A stretch of DNA of 64,000 nucleotides from Dehalococcoidia bacterium UBA1328 (GTDB taxonomy: Bacteria > Chloroflexota > Dehalococcoidia > Lucifugimonadales > Lucifugimonadaceae): NCBI GenBank assembly GCA_002306815.1, contig DBTA01000062.1, positions 26,949 to 90,948 on the forward strand, given 5' to 3'. Shown piece after piece: positions 42,901 to 51,372 of the stretch. The notes under the pieces were generated by a model that saw only the letters and a program-made list of their open reading frames with translations, had not been told where the DNA came from and ran no database searches. A program made the translations under genes and the position numbers. The stretch's first letter is position 1; every line of letters begins with the position of its first letter.

Positions 42901-44621
42901 TGTGTAATCAACTTCTCACGAATAGCATCTAGAGGTGGGTTGGAAACCTGGGCGAATGCCTGCTTGAAGTAAGCAAACATGTTCTGAGGCTTGTCAGACA
43001 GGACCGCCAAAGGTGCATCGTTACCCATCGAGCCTTGCGGCTGGTGACCTGTAATCGCCATTGTGCGAATCAGCATGTGAATATCTTCGCGTGAGTAACC
43101 GAATGCCATTTGTCGTTCGAGCAGCGTTTCTACATCGACTTCAGGGGTGCTATCGGTTTCTGGAAGGGATTCTATCGTCGATCGGTTCTCTTCCAACCAT
43201 TTCCCGTAGGTGTGCTCTGAAGCGACACGCTCAATTACTTCGTTTGGCTCAATAATTCGCTGCTCTTCGAAATCGATGAGGAACATGCGACCTGGCTCGA
43301 GACGCGAGCGGTATTTGATGCGCTCTGGCTCAATGTTCAAAACACCGGATTCTGAAGCCATCACAAGCAAATCATCATGGGTAACCCAGTAGCGGAATGG
43401 GCGAAGACCGTTACGGTCGAGAACAGCGCCGACCGCGTCACCGTCGGTGAACACGATCATTGCAGGACCATCCCACGGCTCCATCAAGTTTCCATGGAAT
43501 TCGTAAAAATCCTTCACGTTCTGTGGCATTGACTCGTGTCCGTGCCACGCCGCTGGCATCATCATCGCTGCAGTGTGCTCAACCGAACGACCAGTCATAC
43601 GCAGGAGTTCGAATACGTTGTCGAGCGATGCTGTGTCTGATGCATTACCGATTTCGCAAATCGGGGTTAGCTGATCGATCTTATCGCCAAAGAAGGGTGA
43701 CTCGATCGTGCGCTCACGTGCCTGCATCCAGTTTCGGTTACCGCGAACTGTATTGATCTCACCGTTATGGGCGAGCATGCGATACGGGTGAGCCAACTTC
43801 CATGAACCAAGCGTGTTGGTCGAGAAGCGCGAGTGAACAAGACCAAAAGCACTAACCATGCTTTCGTCTTTCAGGTCGTTGTAGAACTCACCAAGTTGAG
43901 TGGTGAGTAGCATCCCTTTGTAAATGAGAGTACGTGAAGACCAGGAACAAACGTAGAACTCGCGCAGAAGCGTTTCCTTAGTTTGCTCATCTACTTCAGC
44001 GTTTACGAAGTTCTTTTCAGCAGATTTTCGAGCGAGATACATGATCCGTTCTAGATCGTCACCTTCAACACCTTTTGGCGCTTCGACAAACAACTGTGCG
44101 AACTTCGGCATGATGGTGCGAGCCGTAATGCCCACAGCGTCAGGGTTAGTCGGAACGTCCCGCCAGCCGAGAACCTTGAGGCCGTTGTCCGTTGCCGATG
44201 ATTCGAGAGCCTGACGAGCAGCCGCGTTCAGGTGGTCATCGACGGGCAAGAATGCCATCGCAACGCCGTAACGTCTTTCGTTAGGAAGATCAATTCCAGA
44301 TTCTTTCGCGGCCTTCCGCATGAAAGCATCCGGCATTTGAATCGTGATACCCGCGCCGTCACCTGTTTGAGGGTCTGCACCGGCGGCACCTCGGTGATCG
44401 AGGTTGACCAGAACTTCCAGAGCCTGGTTGACGATTTGGTGGGTTCGTTCACCTGTGATGTTGGCAACGAATCCGACACCACAAGCATCGTGCTCCAGAT
44501 CAGGAACGTAAAGTCCCTTCTCAGAAATGTCGGTGAAATCCGGGAGAACGAAGTTTTCTCCAGATGCACCGCCATTCGGAGTGCTGAGGTGTGATTCAAA
44601 TGTATTCCGGACTTCGGTCAT
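39966..44621 (-). CDS. gltB: Glutamate synthase large (alpha) subunit
   Basis: 1551 residues from ATG 44621, which has AGGAG six bases upstream; the frame extends 11 codons further to an ATG at 44654 without a better site. The glutaminase nucleophile is Cys47 (HDACGVGF), exposed after propeptide removal. The central FMN/Fe-S region shows KPGEGGEIPGRKIS and ISGDSGGTGASPLSSI, with the 3Fe-4S ligands in GCIMLRKCHLNTCSVGVAT. The C-terminal beta-helix is glycine-rich (GSTGGEAYVNG). It converts 2-oxoglutarate and glutamine to two glutamates. glnA is 47 bases upstream. Confidence 0.97.
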   Translation of the reverse strand: MTEVRNTFESHLSTPNGGASGENFVLPDFTDISEKGLYVPDLEHDACGVGFVANITGERTHQIVNQALEVLVNLDHRGAAGADPQTGDGAGITIQMPDAFMRKAAKESGIDLPNERRYGVAMAFLPVDDHLNAAARQALESSATDNGLKVLGWRDVPTNPDAVGITARTIMPKFAQLFVEAPKGVEGDDLERIMYLARKSAEKNFVNAEVDEQTKETLLREFYVCSWSSRTLIYKGMLLTTQLGEFYNDLKDESMVSAFGLVHSRFSTNTLGSWKLAHPYRMLAHNGEINTVRGNRNWMQARERTIESPFFGDKIDQLTPICEIGNASDTASLDNVFELLRMTGRSVEHTAAMMMPAAWHGHESMPQNVKDFYEFHGNLMEPWDGPAMIVFTDGDAVGAVLDRNGLRPFRYWVTHDDLLVMASESGVLNIEPERIKYRSRLEPGRMFLIDFEEQRIIEPNEVIERVASEHTYGKWLEENRSTIESLPETDSTPEVDVETLLERQMAFGYSREDIHMLIRTMAITGHQPQGSMGNDAPLAVLSDKPQNMFAYFKQAFAQVSNPPLDAIREKLITQRAVPAGRRPNIFETTAEHCQMLRIDHPVLRNSELAKIKASTVPGVKAKTISSLFPVSGGKEALDHALDRIRVEASQAIEDGYTLLVLSDRGVDSENAFIPSLLATGAVHHHLIRERNRAQADIIVESGEPREVHHFATLFGYGASAINPYLALESITGLRLSPTAEEKVPQQDTAEENFREAIEEGVVKTMAKMGISTLQGYIGAQVFEALGLGQDLVDEYFTWTVSRISGIGTNEIALDVLANHSLAFSPDNIPSNLKLDLGGLYMWRATGERHMWNPDTIALLQDAVTRNDGDTFKQFEAASNDEGDQHITIRNMLEPIFDEEIPVDEVEPAENIAERFATGAISLGSISREAHETLAIATNRINARSNTGEGGEDPERFTPDANGDDRSSAVKQVASGRFGVTTNYLSNARDLQIKMAQGAKPGEGGEIPGRKISDYIAYIRKTTPGVELISPPPHHDIYSIEDLAQLIHDLKNVNPESRVQVKLVSVAGVGIIAAGIAKGKGDVVLISGDSGGTGASPLSSIRHAGLPWELGLAETQQVLVSNGLRDRIVVQTDGQMKTSLDVLVGALLGAEEWGIATGALISMGCIMLRKCHLNTCSVGVATQDEELRQKFTGTPDAVVNYFMFLAEGLRELMAKMGFRTVNEMIGRVDKLKVRKDINHWKAKTLDLSPILMKPEVLPSDHPYHTSLQDHGLDVALDNKLIELAQPAIDDGKQVTESLPVTNVNRTVGATLSGKIAKKYGEDGLPDGSINFNFTGSAGQSFGAWLVKGVTFKVEGDSNDYFGKGLSGGRLIVTPPASSSYKAEDNIIIGNVALYGSTGGEAYVNGLAGERFAVRNSSATAVVEGIGDHGCEYMTGGRVAVLGSSGRNFGAGMSGGVAYVWDGDNTLGHHFNDAIADLLDIAPGSDDDAELKKMIEDHVKYTGSKVGTNLLANWNDSVTKFRKVLPRDYARVLRERAAYPDTTDVKEGVVTSG

Positions 44622-44668
44622 GGTTCTCCTAGTAGGAAGTTTTTGTCGGTCCAAGAACAGCGCCTGTT

Positions 44669-46033
44669 CTACAGGTGCCTGTATCTCGAAAGTTCGTAAT
44701 CGGTAACTGTGCTGCTAAATTCCTGCCACTCGAGACGCTTATTAGCGAGGAAGTTGTCGACCACCGTAGAACCGAGAGCCTTTTCTAAAAGCTGGCTGTT
44801 CTCAGCCAGTCGAATCGCTTCATCGAGTGTTCGGGGCAGTCGTGTGACTCCACGCTCACTCAACTCTGAGTCAGACATTTGGAAGACATCTTCTTCTAGA
44901 GGTTCGGGGAGTGACAGCTTGTTTTCGATGCCATCAAGGCCTGCAGCAAGTAGAACCGAGAATAGTAAATAAGGGTTCGCAGCGGGGTCAGGAGCTCGGT
45001 ACTCCACACGTACGCTTTCTTCGCGTCCGGGACGGTAACTCGGCACACGGATCAGGTTGCCGAAGTTGCCTGTCGTCCACGAAGCGTAAATTGGCGCTTC
45101 GAGACCCGGCAGTAGCCGCTTGTACGAGTTGATCCATTGATTCGTCACGACGCAAATTTCAGCGGCATGGTGCATCAAACCGGCAATGAAATAGCGTCCG
45201 ATTTCGGAAAGATTAAACTTATCGTCTGCCTCAAAGAAAGCGTTGTTGTCGCCTTCGAATAGTGACATGTGCGTGTGCATACCCGAACCGTGACGATCTC
45301 CAAACGGTCTAGGCATAAAGGTGGCATGCGCGCCTGTCAGTGCGGCAAGCTCTTTCGCCACTACTTTGAACGTCACGATCGAATCTGCCATCGTGAGGGC
45401 ATTCATGTGGCGGAGGTCTATTTCATGCTGACCAACACCAACCTCGTGATGGCTGTGCTTGACCGGGATGCCCATCTTTTCGAGTGTCAATACTGTGTCG
45501 CGCCGCAGATTCGCACCGGTGCCATCAACCGAAGTTTGATCGAAGTACTCACTGCGGTTGCGATTCGTCTCTTCTTTTGTTGCTTCGGAGTCGTAGTAGT
45601 ACTCGATCTCTGGTGCGACGTAGAATGTGAAGCCCATTTCAGAAGCACGAAGCAAGTTGCGGCGAAGAACCTGCCGGCCATCAGCCGTAGAAGGCTCACC
45701 AGTGGGGGTTTCGATGTCACAAAACAATCGTGCCACCGCATCGGTTCTTGGTCGCCATGGGAGCACCTGGAACGTCGACGGGTCGGGCATTGCGATCATG
45801 TCCGACTCGTTTGCTCTGGTCAGTCCTTCAATCGACGCACCATCGAAGCTTGCACCGTTTCGTAGAATGCCTTCGAGCTCATCTATGGTAATAGCGAACC
45901 CCTTGAGCGTCCCGACAATATCGGTAAACCAGAGTCTAATGAACTTGACGTCATGCTCGCGCGCGGTGATTAAGACGTACTTGATCGCCTCTTCATCGGG
46001 TGTGCGTCGCGCGTTTTCTGGTGCTTGTGTCAT
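44669..46033 (-). CDS. glnA: Glutamine synthetase, type I
   Basis: 454 residues, close to the GSI-alpha size. Conserved elements are the N-terminal Asp loop NGASFDGASIEG, the metal-binding APEIEYYY, HHEVGVGQHEID, the ATP-site GDRHGSGMHTHMSL and the Arg-rich PSYRPGREESVRVEYR. I do not see the adenylylation-type KPLYD(L) segment near the C-terminus, which fits the alpha subtype controlled by feedback rather than AMP addition. It assimilates ammonium and heads the glnA-gltB-gltD operon behind a strong promoter. Confidence 0.96.
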   Translation of the reverse strand: MTQAPENARRTPDEEAIKYVLITAREHDVKFIRLWFTDIVGTLKGFAITIDELEGILRNGASFDGASIEGLTRANESDMIAMPDPSTFQVLPWRPRTDAVARLFCDIETPTGEPSTADGRQVLRRNLLRASEMGFTFYVAPEIEYYYDSEATKEETNRNRSEYFDQTSVDGTGANLRRDTVLTLEKMGIPVKHSHHEVGVGQHEIDLRHMNALTMADSIVTFKVVAKELAALTGAHATFMPRPFGDRHGSGMHTHMSLFEGDNNAFFEADDKFNLSEIGRYFIAGLMHHAAEICVVTNQWINSYKRLLPGLEAPIYASWTTGNFGNLIRVPSYRPGREESVRVEYRAPDPAANPYLLFSVLLAAGLDGIENKLSLPEPLEEDVFQMSDSELSERGVTRLPRTLDEAIRLAENSQLLEKALGSTVVDNFLANKRLEWQEFSSTVTDYELSRYRHL

Positions 46034-46103
46034 ATTCTGGTCGTGGTTTCAGGGCCTATATCGGTTTACCTGAAAGTGGCCTTCTAAATTTGGCCGAAGA
46101 TTG

Positions 46104-46132
46104 AGTATTGAGAAATGTATTTGGGTTGTCAA
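46104..46132 (-). promoter_or_regulatory. Sigma70-type promoter of glnA
   Basis: On the minus strand a perfect -35 TTGACA (46127-46132) is followed after 17 bases by AATACT (46104-46109, four of six). The start codon is 71 bases downstream. Confidence 0.65.
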
Positions 46133-46134
46133 TT

Positions 46135-46148
46135 AACTCGGGCGAGTT
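46135..46148. promoter_or_regulatory. Palindrome abutting the glnA promoter
   Basis: AACTCG-GG-CGAGTT is a perfect dyad lying three bases upstream of the -35 hexamer. Its place fits an activator or repressor site; the adjacent GlnR-like regulator is the natural candidate, although the known actinobacterial GlnR box (GTnAC-type) is not obvious here. A second dyad, ATTTGA-A-TCAAAT, lies at 46237-46249. Confidence 0.45.
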
Positions 46149-46262
46149 CGGATGCTCCCTCGATTACATAGTTAAAAACATGTGAATTTCGAATAATGCT
46201 CACGTGTAAGCGCTCGATAGTTGACGATATATTTCAATTTGAATCAAATGAACTCCACTGCG

Positions 46263-46940
46263 TTAGTCAGATACCCCCGGTGATCGGAATCGATACCCAA
46301 CGTTCCATTGAGTTTCGATGAAATGATTTGAGACGTCGTCGATTTTGCTTCTTAGCCGCCTGATATGAACGTCAACTGTCCGTGTGCCGCCAAAGTAGTC
46401 GTACTCCCAAACACTTCGAAGAAGTGACTCACGACTGAAAACTCGCCCAGGATTTGAAGCGAGGTATTTCAGTAATTCATATTCCTTATATGTGAGATCG
46501 ACCTTGCGACCGCTCCGGGTTACTTCGTATCGGTCGCAATCGATCACGAGTTCACCGTGGACAATTATGTTCGCCGTTTCGGTTGGAGCATTTCTCGACA
46601 TAGCCAAATCGAGTCGAAGGGCTACTTCCTCTGCATTGCAAGGAATGAAGCAAAGCTCGACCTCTTCCTGTGTTGCGTTGATCCCATTTATCGATACGGT
46701 GGCTAGGATCACGACTACAGGAACACCGGCGTCTGTGGCTGCCTTCACGATGGCGGAAGGGCCGGCAAGTCCGGTTCCCGCACCCCAGATAATTGCGCCT
46801 TCCGCGCTGGCTGCAAGTTCGTCTCTGCTGGTATCTGTTGTGAACTTCACGAAGTCTACCGAGGTGTCGAGCGCGGTCAAGCCTGCCACAAGGCGTTCCG
46901 ACTCTGCATCACCAAACCCAAGTAGGGCGATAGAACTCAC
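46263..46940 (-). CDS. OmpR-type winged-helix regulator with degenerate receiver (GlnR-like)
   Basis: 225 residues. The C-terminal half is an OmpR/PhoB winged helix (VDLTYKEYELLKYLASNPG, RTVDVHIRRLRSKI, VGYRFRSP). The N-terminal half is receiver-sized, but the expected phospho-acceptor strand reads EGAIIWGAGTG, with no Asp, and the early acidic pair is weak. This is the design of the orphan nitrogen regulators of the GlnR type, which work without a kinase. It lies directly upstream of glnA-gltBD on the same strand, separated by 229 bases with its own promoter region. The start is GTG at 46940. A role in nitrogen control is inferred from context. Confidence 0.82.
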   Translation of the reverse strand: MSSIALLGFGDAESERLVAGLTALDTSVDFVKFTTDTSRDELAASAEGAIIWGAGTGLAGPSAIVKAATDAGVPVVVILATVSINGINATQEEVELCFIPCNAEEVALRLDLAMSRNAPTETANIIVHGELVIDCDRYEVTRSGRKVDLTYKEYELLKYLASNPGRVFSRESLLRSVWEYDYFGGTRTVDVHIRRLRSKIDDVSNHFIETQWNVGYRFRSPGVSD

Positions 46941-47250
46941 TAGATTGCACCCGTTTTCAGTAGCATGCCCGAACGAACTGAGGGGCTCTGCGCTGTTTCT
47001 CTCGTGCGTACGCGCGTGCGTCTTGTCTTTAGATATTCGTGCAGTGTTTTCCGAGGAAGCAGCTTAGGATATTCGCTTGTGGCTAATTTCACAAGTTCTG
47101 AAAACGGACGGTGCGACGTGCTTACGAAAAACGTTAAATGTTCTTAAATCGCGTTGACTTTGGTATTTCTCCGTTCGTATACTTACCCTTCGTGGCCTGA
47201 TCAATGTCGGTCGGGCGCACCTTCTTGTGACCTTTTTTCTGGACGAAATT
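46941..47250. other. 310-base divergent control region of the regulator and the ribosomal operon
   Basis: It contains the promoter at 47154-47183 for rpsL and a dyad CTTGTG-8-CACAAG at 47076-47095. GCGTACGC at 47008-47015 or nearby is a short palindrome. The leader downstream of the promoter is about 65 bases and shows no recognised riboswitch. No gene is recognised within it. Confidence 0.5.
47154..47183 (+). promoter_or_regulatory. Sigma70-type promoter of the ribosomal protein operon
   Basis: TTGACT (47154-47159) and TATACT (47178-47183) each match consensus in five of six positions and are spaced by 18 bases. It is 68 bases before the rpsL start and is the only strong promoter I see before the 17-kb gene block. 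Confidence 0.65.
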
Positions 47251-47664
47251 TTGCCCACGATTAATCAACTAGTGCGTAAGCCGCGCAAGCAAAAGCGCCG
47301 AAAGCCGAAGACACCGGCTCTTCGAGTTGCTTTTAACTCGTTCTCGAGTCAGCAGGTCGAACTCAGAAAGGGAAGCCCGCAGAAGCGCGGAGTTTGCCTT
47401 CAAGTTCGAACTGTAACCCCTAAGAAGCCGAACTCAGCACTTCGTAAGGTGGCTCGTGTTCGGTTGAGTAATGGCATGGAAGTTACGGCTTACATTCCAG
47501 GAGAAGGTCACAACCTCCAAGAGCACTCTGTAGTTCTTATAAGAGGCGGCAAGGTTCCCGATCTTCCGGGTGTTCGCTACCATGTTGTTCGTGGAACGCT
47601 CGACACATCGGGTGTAGAGGATCGAAAGCGCGGTAGGAGTAAGTACGGCGCTACAAAGACTTAG
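47251..47664 (+). CDS. rpsL: 30S ribosomal protein S12
   Basis: 137 residues from TTG 47251, which gives the canonical N-terminus (M)PTINQLVRK; a GTG at 47227 in frame would add eight residues without a family match. The decoding-centre loop TVTPKKPNSALRK and the GEGHNLQEHSVVLIRGG segment are intact; the Lys positions changed by streptomycin resistance appear wild type. Compared with E. coli S12, about 13 residues are inserted after the N-terminal RKPKTPALRVAFNSF region, a form also seen in other Chloroflexota and some other phyla. It heads the operon. Confidence 0.96.
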   Translation: MPTINQLVRKPRKQKRRKPKTPALRVAFNSFSSQQVELRKGSPQKRGVCLQVRTVTPKKPNSALRKVARVRLSNGMEVTAYIPGEGHNLQEHSVVLIRGGKVPDLPGVRYHVVRGTLDTSGVEDRKRGRSKYGATKT

Positions 47665-47767
47665 CAACAAAACGTTCTGACAAAAACGACCGCCTGTCTA
47701 GTCTCTGGGTAGGCGGATTAGTTTGTCAGGGCATTATCTGAAAAACAGCGAAGACGAAGGTAAATAC

Positions 47768-48238
47768 ATGGCACGCAGGCGCCGCGCTCAGCGCAGGCAA
47801 ATAGCTCCAGATCCGCAGTACGGATCAGTTGAGCTTACCCGATTTATCAACCGCCTTATGATTGGTGGCAAGAAGTCGGTTGCTCAGCGAGCAATGTACG
47901 AAGCCCTTGAAAAGCTCGAAAAAGAAACAGACAGGCCAGGCCTGGAAGTTTTCGAGCAGGCAGTGAGAAATGCAATGCCTGCATTGGAAGTAAAGCCTCG
48001 CCGAGTAGGTGGAGCTACTTACCAGGTGCCGGTAGAAGTGCGCCCCGAGCGTCGGGGAGCACTGGCTCAGCGATGGCTGATTGCAGCGGCGCGTGAACGC
48101 TCAGGCAGGCCTATAGCCGATCGGCTATATGCAGAACTGCTCGAAGCTTCCCGCGGCGGTGGTACCGCTGTAAGGAATCGTGAAGATCTCCATAGGATGG
48201 CGGAGGCGAACCGAGCCTTCGTCCACTATCGCTGGTAG
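47768..48238 (+). CDS. rpsG: 30S ribosomal protein S7
   Basis: 156 residues from ATG 47768, preceded by GAAGG; the frame is open to 47723 but only the 47768 start gives the family N-terminus MARRRRAQRRQIAPDP. Conserved features are FINRLMIGGKKSVAQRAMYEAL, VRNAMPALEVKPRRVGGATYQVP and the C-terminal NREDLHRMAEANRAFVHYRW. It nucleates assembly of the 30S head and lies near the exit site. fusA follows after 65 bases. Confidence 0.97.
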   Translation: MARRRRAQRRQIAPDPQYGSVELTRFINRLMIGGKKSVAQRAMYEALEKLEKETDRPGLEVFEQAVRNAMPALEVKPRRVGGATYQVPVEVRPERRGALAQRWLIAAARERSGRPIADRLYAELLEASRGGGTAVRNREDLHRMAEANRAFVHYRW

Positions 48239-48303
48239 GTCCCGGCAAAACTTAATCAGCCGCAAAACCGCTCCGATGGATTTACAACACGGGGACGGAA
48301 CGG

Positions 48304-50397
48304 ATGGCAACAGATATGACAACTACATCTGCAAAGAAAACCGACCTTGAAAAGGTCCGAAATATCGGCTTTATTGCCCACATCGACGCTGGTAAGACCA
48401 CTGTTACCGAGCGCGTGCTCTTCTTTACCGGTGAAACCTACAAGATCGGTAACATCGATGAGGGCACTACCGTTATGGACTTCATGTCCCTCGAGCGTGA
48501 ACGCGGTATCACCATTGGTTCCGCTGCTACTAACGCTCAATGGGCAGGTCACCAGGTCAACATTATCGACACTCCAGGTCACGTTGATTTCACAGCGGAA
48601 GTAGAACGATCCCTTCGAGTGCTCGACGGTGGTGTTGTAGTTCTGGAATCCGTTTCCGGTGTTCAGCCACAGTCAGAAACAGTCTGGCGGCAGGCAGACA
48701 CTTATAAGGTTCCTCGACTCATCTTTGTAAACAAGATGGACCGCCTTGGAGCCAACTTCGACTACGCGGTTTCGACTGTTCACGACCGCTTGGGCGCAAA
48801 CGCTGTTCCGATTCAGATGCCTATGGGTGCTGAGTCTGAATTCCACGGTCTGATCGACCTTGTCGACCAGAAAGCGTATGTCTACGAGACCCCTGAGGCT
48901 GTCGAGCACAAACTCACCGATATCCCTGCTGAGTACGCAGAAGCTGCTGAAGAAGCACGGCAGCACCTCATCGAGAAGGTCGCCGAAACTGACGACGCTC
49001 TCATGGAGAAGTTTCTCGAAGAGGAAGAAATTACGGTTGATGAGCTCAAGATTGCTCTTCGGAAAGCAGTTATCAACCTTGAAATCTTCCCTGTATCTGT
49101 TGGATCTGCGCTCCGACACCGCGGTGTGCATCCGCTGCTCGACGCAGTTGTTGACTACCTGCCTTCTCCTATGGATGTTGAAGACATCACGGGTGTCGAC
49201 CCTGCTGACGAAGAAAAGCAACTCGTTCGAAAGCCATCAGCAGGCGAACCTCTCGCTGCCCTTGCTTTCAAGGTTGTCACCGACCCGCATGTTGGTCGAC
49301 TCGTATATCTCCGTGTTTACTCCGGAACTCTTGAAGCCGGAACAAACATTTATAACTCCGCCACCCGCTCTCGTGAGCGAGTTGGTCGGTTGATGGTCAT
49401 GCACGCTGACTCTCGTGAAGAGAAGCAGTCGGCAGGGCCTGGTGAAATCATTGCTGCAATTGGTTTGAAGGACACCGTTACAGGTCAGACCCTTTGCCCT
49501 CAGGACAACCAGATTTCACTTGAGCAGATCTCATTCCCGGAGCCAGTTCTCTCGGTTGCAGTTGAGCCTAAGACTCGAACCGACCAGGAAAAAATGTCGA
49601 CAGCTCTTATTCGACTGGCTGATGAGGACCCAACTCTCACTGTCTCCAGTGATGAAGAGAGTGGACAGGTCATTCTTGCTGGAATGGGTGAGCTTCACCT
49701 CGACGTTATCGTTGAACGAATGCGCCGAGAATTCAATGTTGATGCAACGGTTGGTGCTCCAAGAGTTGCCTACCGTGAAACAGTTACTCAACCAGCAACG
49801 GCGCAGGGTAAGTTGGTTCGACAGACTGGTGGTCACGGTCAGTACGGTGACTGCACACTCCGTCTTGAGCCAACCGAACCGGGAGATGGGTTACTGTTTG
49901 AATCTGAAATTACTGGTTCGACCCTCCCACGCGAGTACTTCCGACCGATTGAGCAGGGCTTCCGAGAAGCAGCTCAGGCGGGTGTGATTGCCGGATACCC
50001 GGTAGTCGACATGAAGGCAGTGCTTGTAGATGGTTCGCACCACGACGTCGACTCTTCGGAAATGGCATTCAAGGTAGCCGCCTCTATGGCGTTCAAATCT
50101 GCGATGCAGAAGGGCAAGCCTGCTCTTCTCGAGCCAATAATGAAGATCGAAGTAGTTACTCCTTCTGAATTCCTTGGTGATGTACTTGGAGACTTGAACT
50201 CCAGGCGCGCTCAGGTTCAGGACATGGAAGCGCGCGGCGAAACACAGGTTGTAAACGCCTTCATTCCGCTCGCGGAGACTTTCCAGTACGCCACGCACGT
50301 TCGGTCGATCACTACCGGTCGAGCCAGTTTCGCAATGGAGCTGGATCACTACTCGGCAGTGCCCAAGAACGTTGCAGAGAAAGTTGCAGGAAACTAG
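48304..50397 (+). CDS. fusA: Elongation factor G
   Basis: 697 residues, the normal size. G-domain motifs are G1 AHIDAGKTT, G2 RGITIGSAAT, G3 DTPGHVDF and G4 NKMDRLG. Domains II-V follow, with the tip-loop region TGGHGQYGDCTL in domain IV. It catalyses ribosomal translocation. The ATG is at 48304. The next gene, rpsJ, starts three bases after the stop: tuf, which normally lies between fusA and the S10 operon, is missing here. Confidence 0.97.
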   Translation: MATDMTTTSAKKTDLEKVRNIGFIAHIDAGKTTVTERVLFFTGETYKIGNIDEGTTVMDFMSLERERGITIGSAATNAQWAGHQVNIIDTPGHVDFTAEVERSLRVLDGGVVVLESVSGVQPQSETVWRQADTYKVPRLIFVNKMDRLGANFDYAVSTVHDRLGANAVPIQMPMGAESEFHGLIDLVDQKAYVYETPEAVEHKLTDIPAEYAEAAEEARQHLIEKVAETDDALMEKFLEEEEITVDELKIALRKAVINLEIFPVSVGSALRHRGVHPLLDAVVDYLPSPMDVEDITGVDPADEEKQLVRKPSAGEPLAALAFKVVTDPHVGRLVYLRVYSGTLEAGTNIYNSATRSRERVGRLMVMHADSREEKQSAGPGEIIAAIGLKDTVTGQTLCPQDNQISLEQISFPEPVLSVAVEPKTRTDQEKMSTALIRLADEDPTLTVSSDEESGQVILAGMGELHLDVIVERMRREFNVDATVGAPRVAYRETVTQPATAQGKLVRQTGGHGQYGDCTLRLEPTEPGDGLLFESEITGSTLPREYFRPIEQGFREAAQAGVIAGYPVVDMKAVLVDGSHHDVDSSEMAFKVAASMAFKSAMQKGKPALLEPIMKIEVVTPSEFLGDVLGDLNSRRAQVQDMEARGETQVVNAFIPLAETFQYATHVRSITTGRASFAMELDHYSAVPKNVAEKVAGN

Positions 50398-50400
50398 GGA

Positions 50401-50709
50401 ATGCCAGGGCAGAAGATACGAATCGTCCTAAAAGCGTTCGATCACCGAGTATTGGACATCTCGGCTCAGCAGATCATGGAAACTGCAGAGCGAACAGGTG
50501 CCCAGACCGCGGGGCCGGTACCGCTACCAACGGCAAAGCGCCGATTTGCCGTGATTAGAGGACCCCACGTTCACAAGGACTCGCGAGAGTACTTTGAACT
50601 ACGAGTTCACAAGCGCCTTATCGACATTCTTGAGCCAAGCTCGAAAACGATCGATTCGCTAACTCGCCTCAACGTGCCCGCTGGTGTCGATATAGCTATA
50701 AAGCTCTAG
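50401..50709 (+). CDS. rpsJ: 30S ribosomal protein S10
   Basis: 102 residues, starting MPGQKIRIVLKAFDHRVLD and carrying the conserved loop GPVPLPTAKRRFAVIRGPHVHK. S10 also serves as NusE in transcription antitermination. The ATG lies three bases after the fusA stop, so translation is likely coupled, fusing the str and S10 gene blocks. Confidence 0.97.
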   Translation: MPGQKIRIVLKAFDHRVLDISAQQIMETAERTGAQTAGPVPLPTAKRRFAVIRGPHVHKDSREYFELRVHKRLIDILEPSSKTIDSLTRLNVPAGVDIAIKL

Positions 50710-50748
50710 AGCAAGTAGCCAAAAACAAGTAATAAGCAAGAAAACGAA

Positions 50749-51372
50749 ATGACTATCGCTGGACTTCTCGGTCGAAAGATCGGAATGACAACCTATTTCC
50801 ACGATGACGGCACCGCAGAGTCGGTTACGGCAGTCGAGGTTGGGCCGTGTGTCGTCACCCAGGTGAAGACTGAGGCTCGAGATGGCTATGAAGCTGTTCA
50901 GGTCGGGTTCGGTTTAGCAAGCAAGCTCAACCAGGCTGATGCAGGGCACCAGGCTCGATCGGGCGGAAAGTTCGAACACCTCCAAGAATTTGGGGTTGAC
51001 GATCTGTCCGAGTTCGAAGTTGGTCAGCAACTCACAGCTGATGTATTTGAAGCAGGAGAGCCTATCAAGGTGATCGGGACCTCCAAGGGTCGAGGATTCG
51101 CCGGTGTTGTACGTCGATACAACTTCCGAGGTGGTCCAAAGACTCACGGACAGTCCGACCGCCACCGGGCACCGGGATCAGTTGGTGCTGGATCGTCCCC
51201 AGGACGTGTATGGCCGGGTACCCGAATGGGCGGTCACTACGGTGTCGACCGAGTCACCGTAATGGGTCTCAAGGTCGTAGCCGCAGACGCAGAGAATAAC
51301 GTGGTTCTCGTCAAGGGTTCAATCCCTGGAGCGAGGAACGGTCTCGTTCGCATCGAGAAGCAGGGCAAGTAA
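50749..51372 (+). CDS. rplC: 50S ribosomal protein L3
   Basis: 207 residues. The bacterial L3 pattern is intact: LLGRKIGMTTYFHDDGTAES at the N-terminus, GTSKGRGFAGVVRRYNFRGG with the extended loop reaching the peptidyl-transferase centre, and RTRMGGHYG-like PGTRMGGHYGVDRVTV. The stop is immediately followed by the GTG of rplD. Confidence 0.97.
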   Translation: MTIAGLLGRKIGMTTYFHDDGTAESVTAVEVGPCVVTQVKTEARDGYEAVQVGFGLASKLNQADAGHQARSGGKFEHLQEFGVDDLSEFEVGQQLTADVFEAGEPIKVIGTSKGRGFAGVVRRYNFRGGPKTHGQSDRHRAPGSVGAGSSPGRVWPGTRMGGHYGVDRVTVMGLKVVAADAENNVVLVKGSIPGARNGLVRIEKQGK

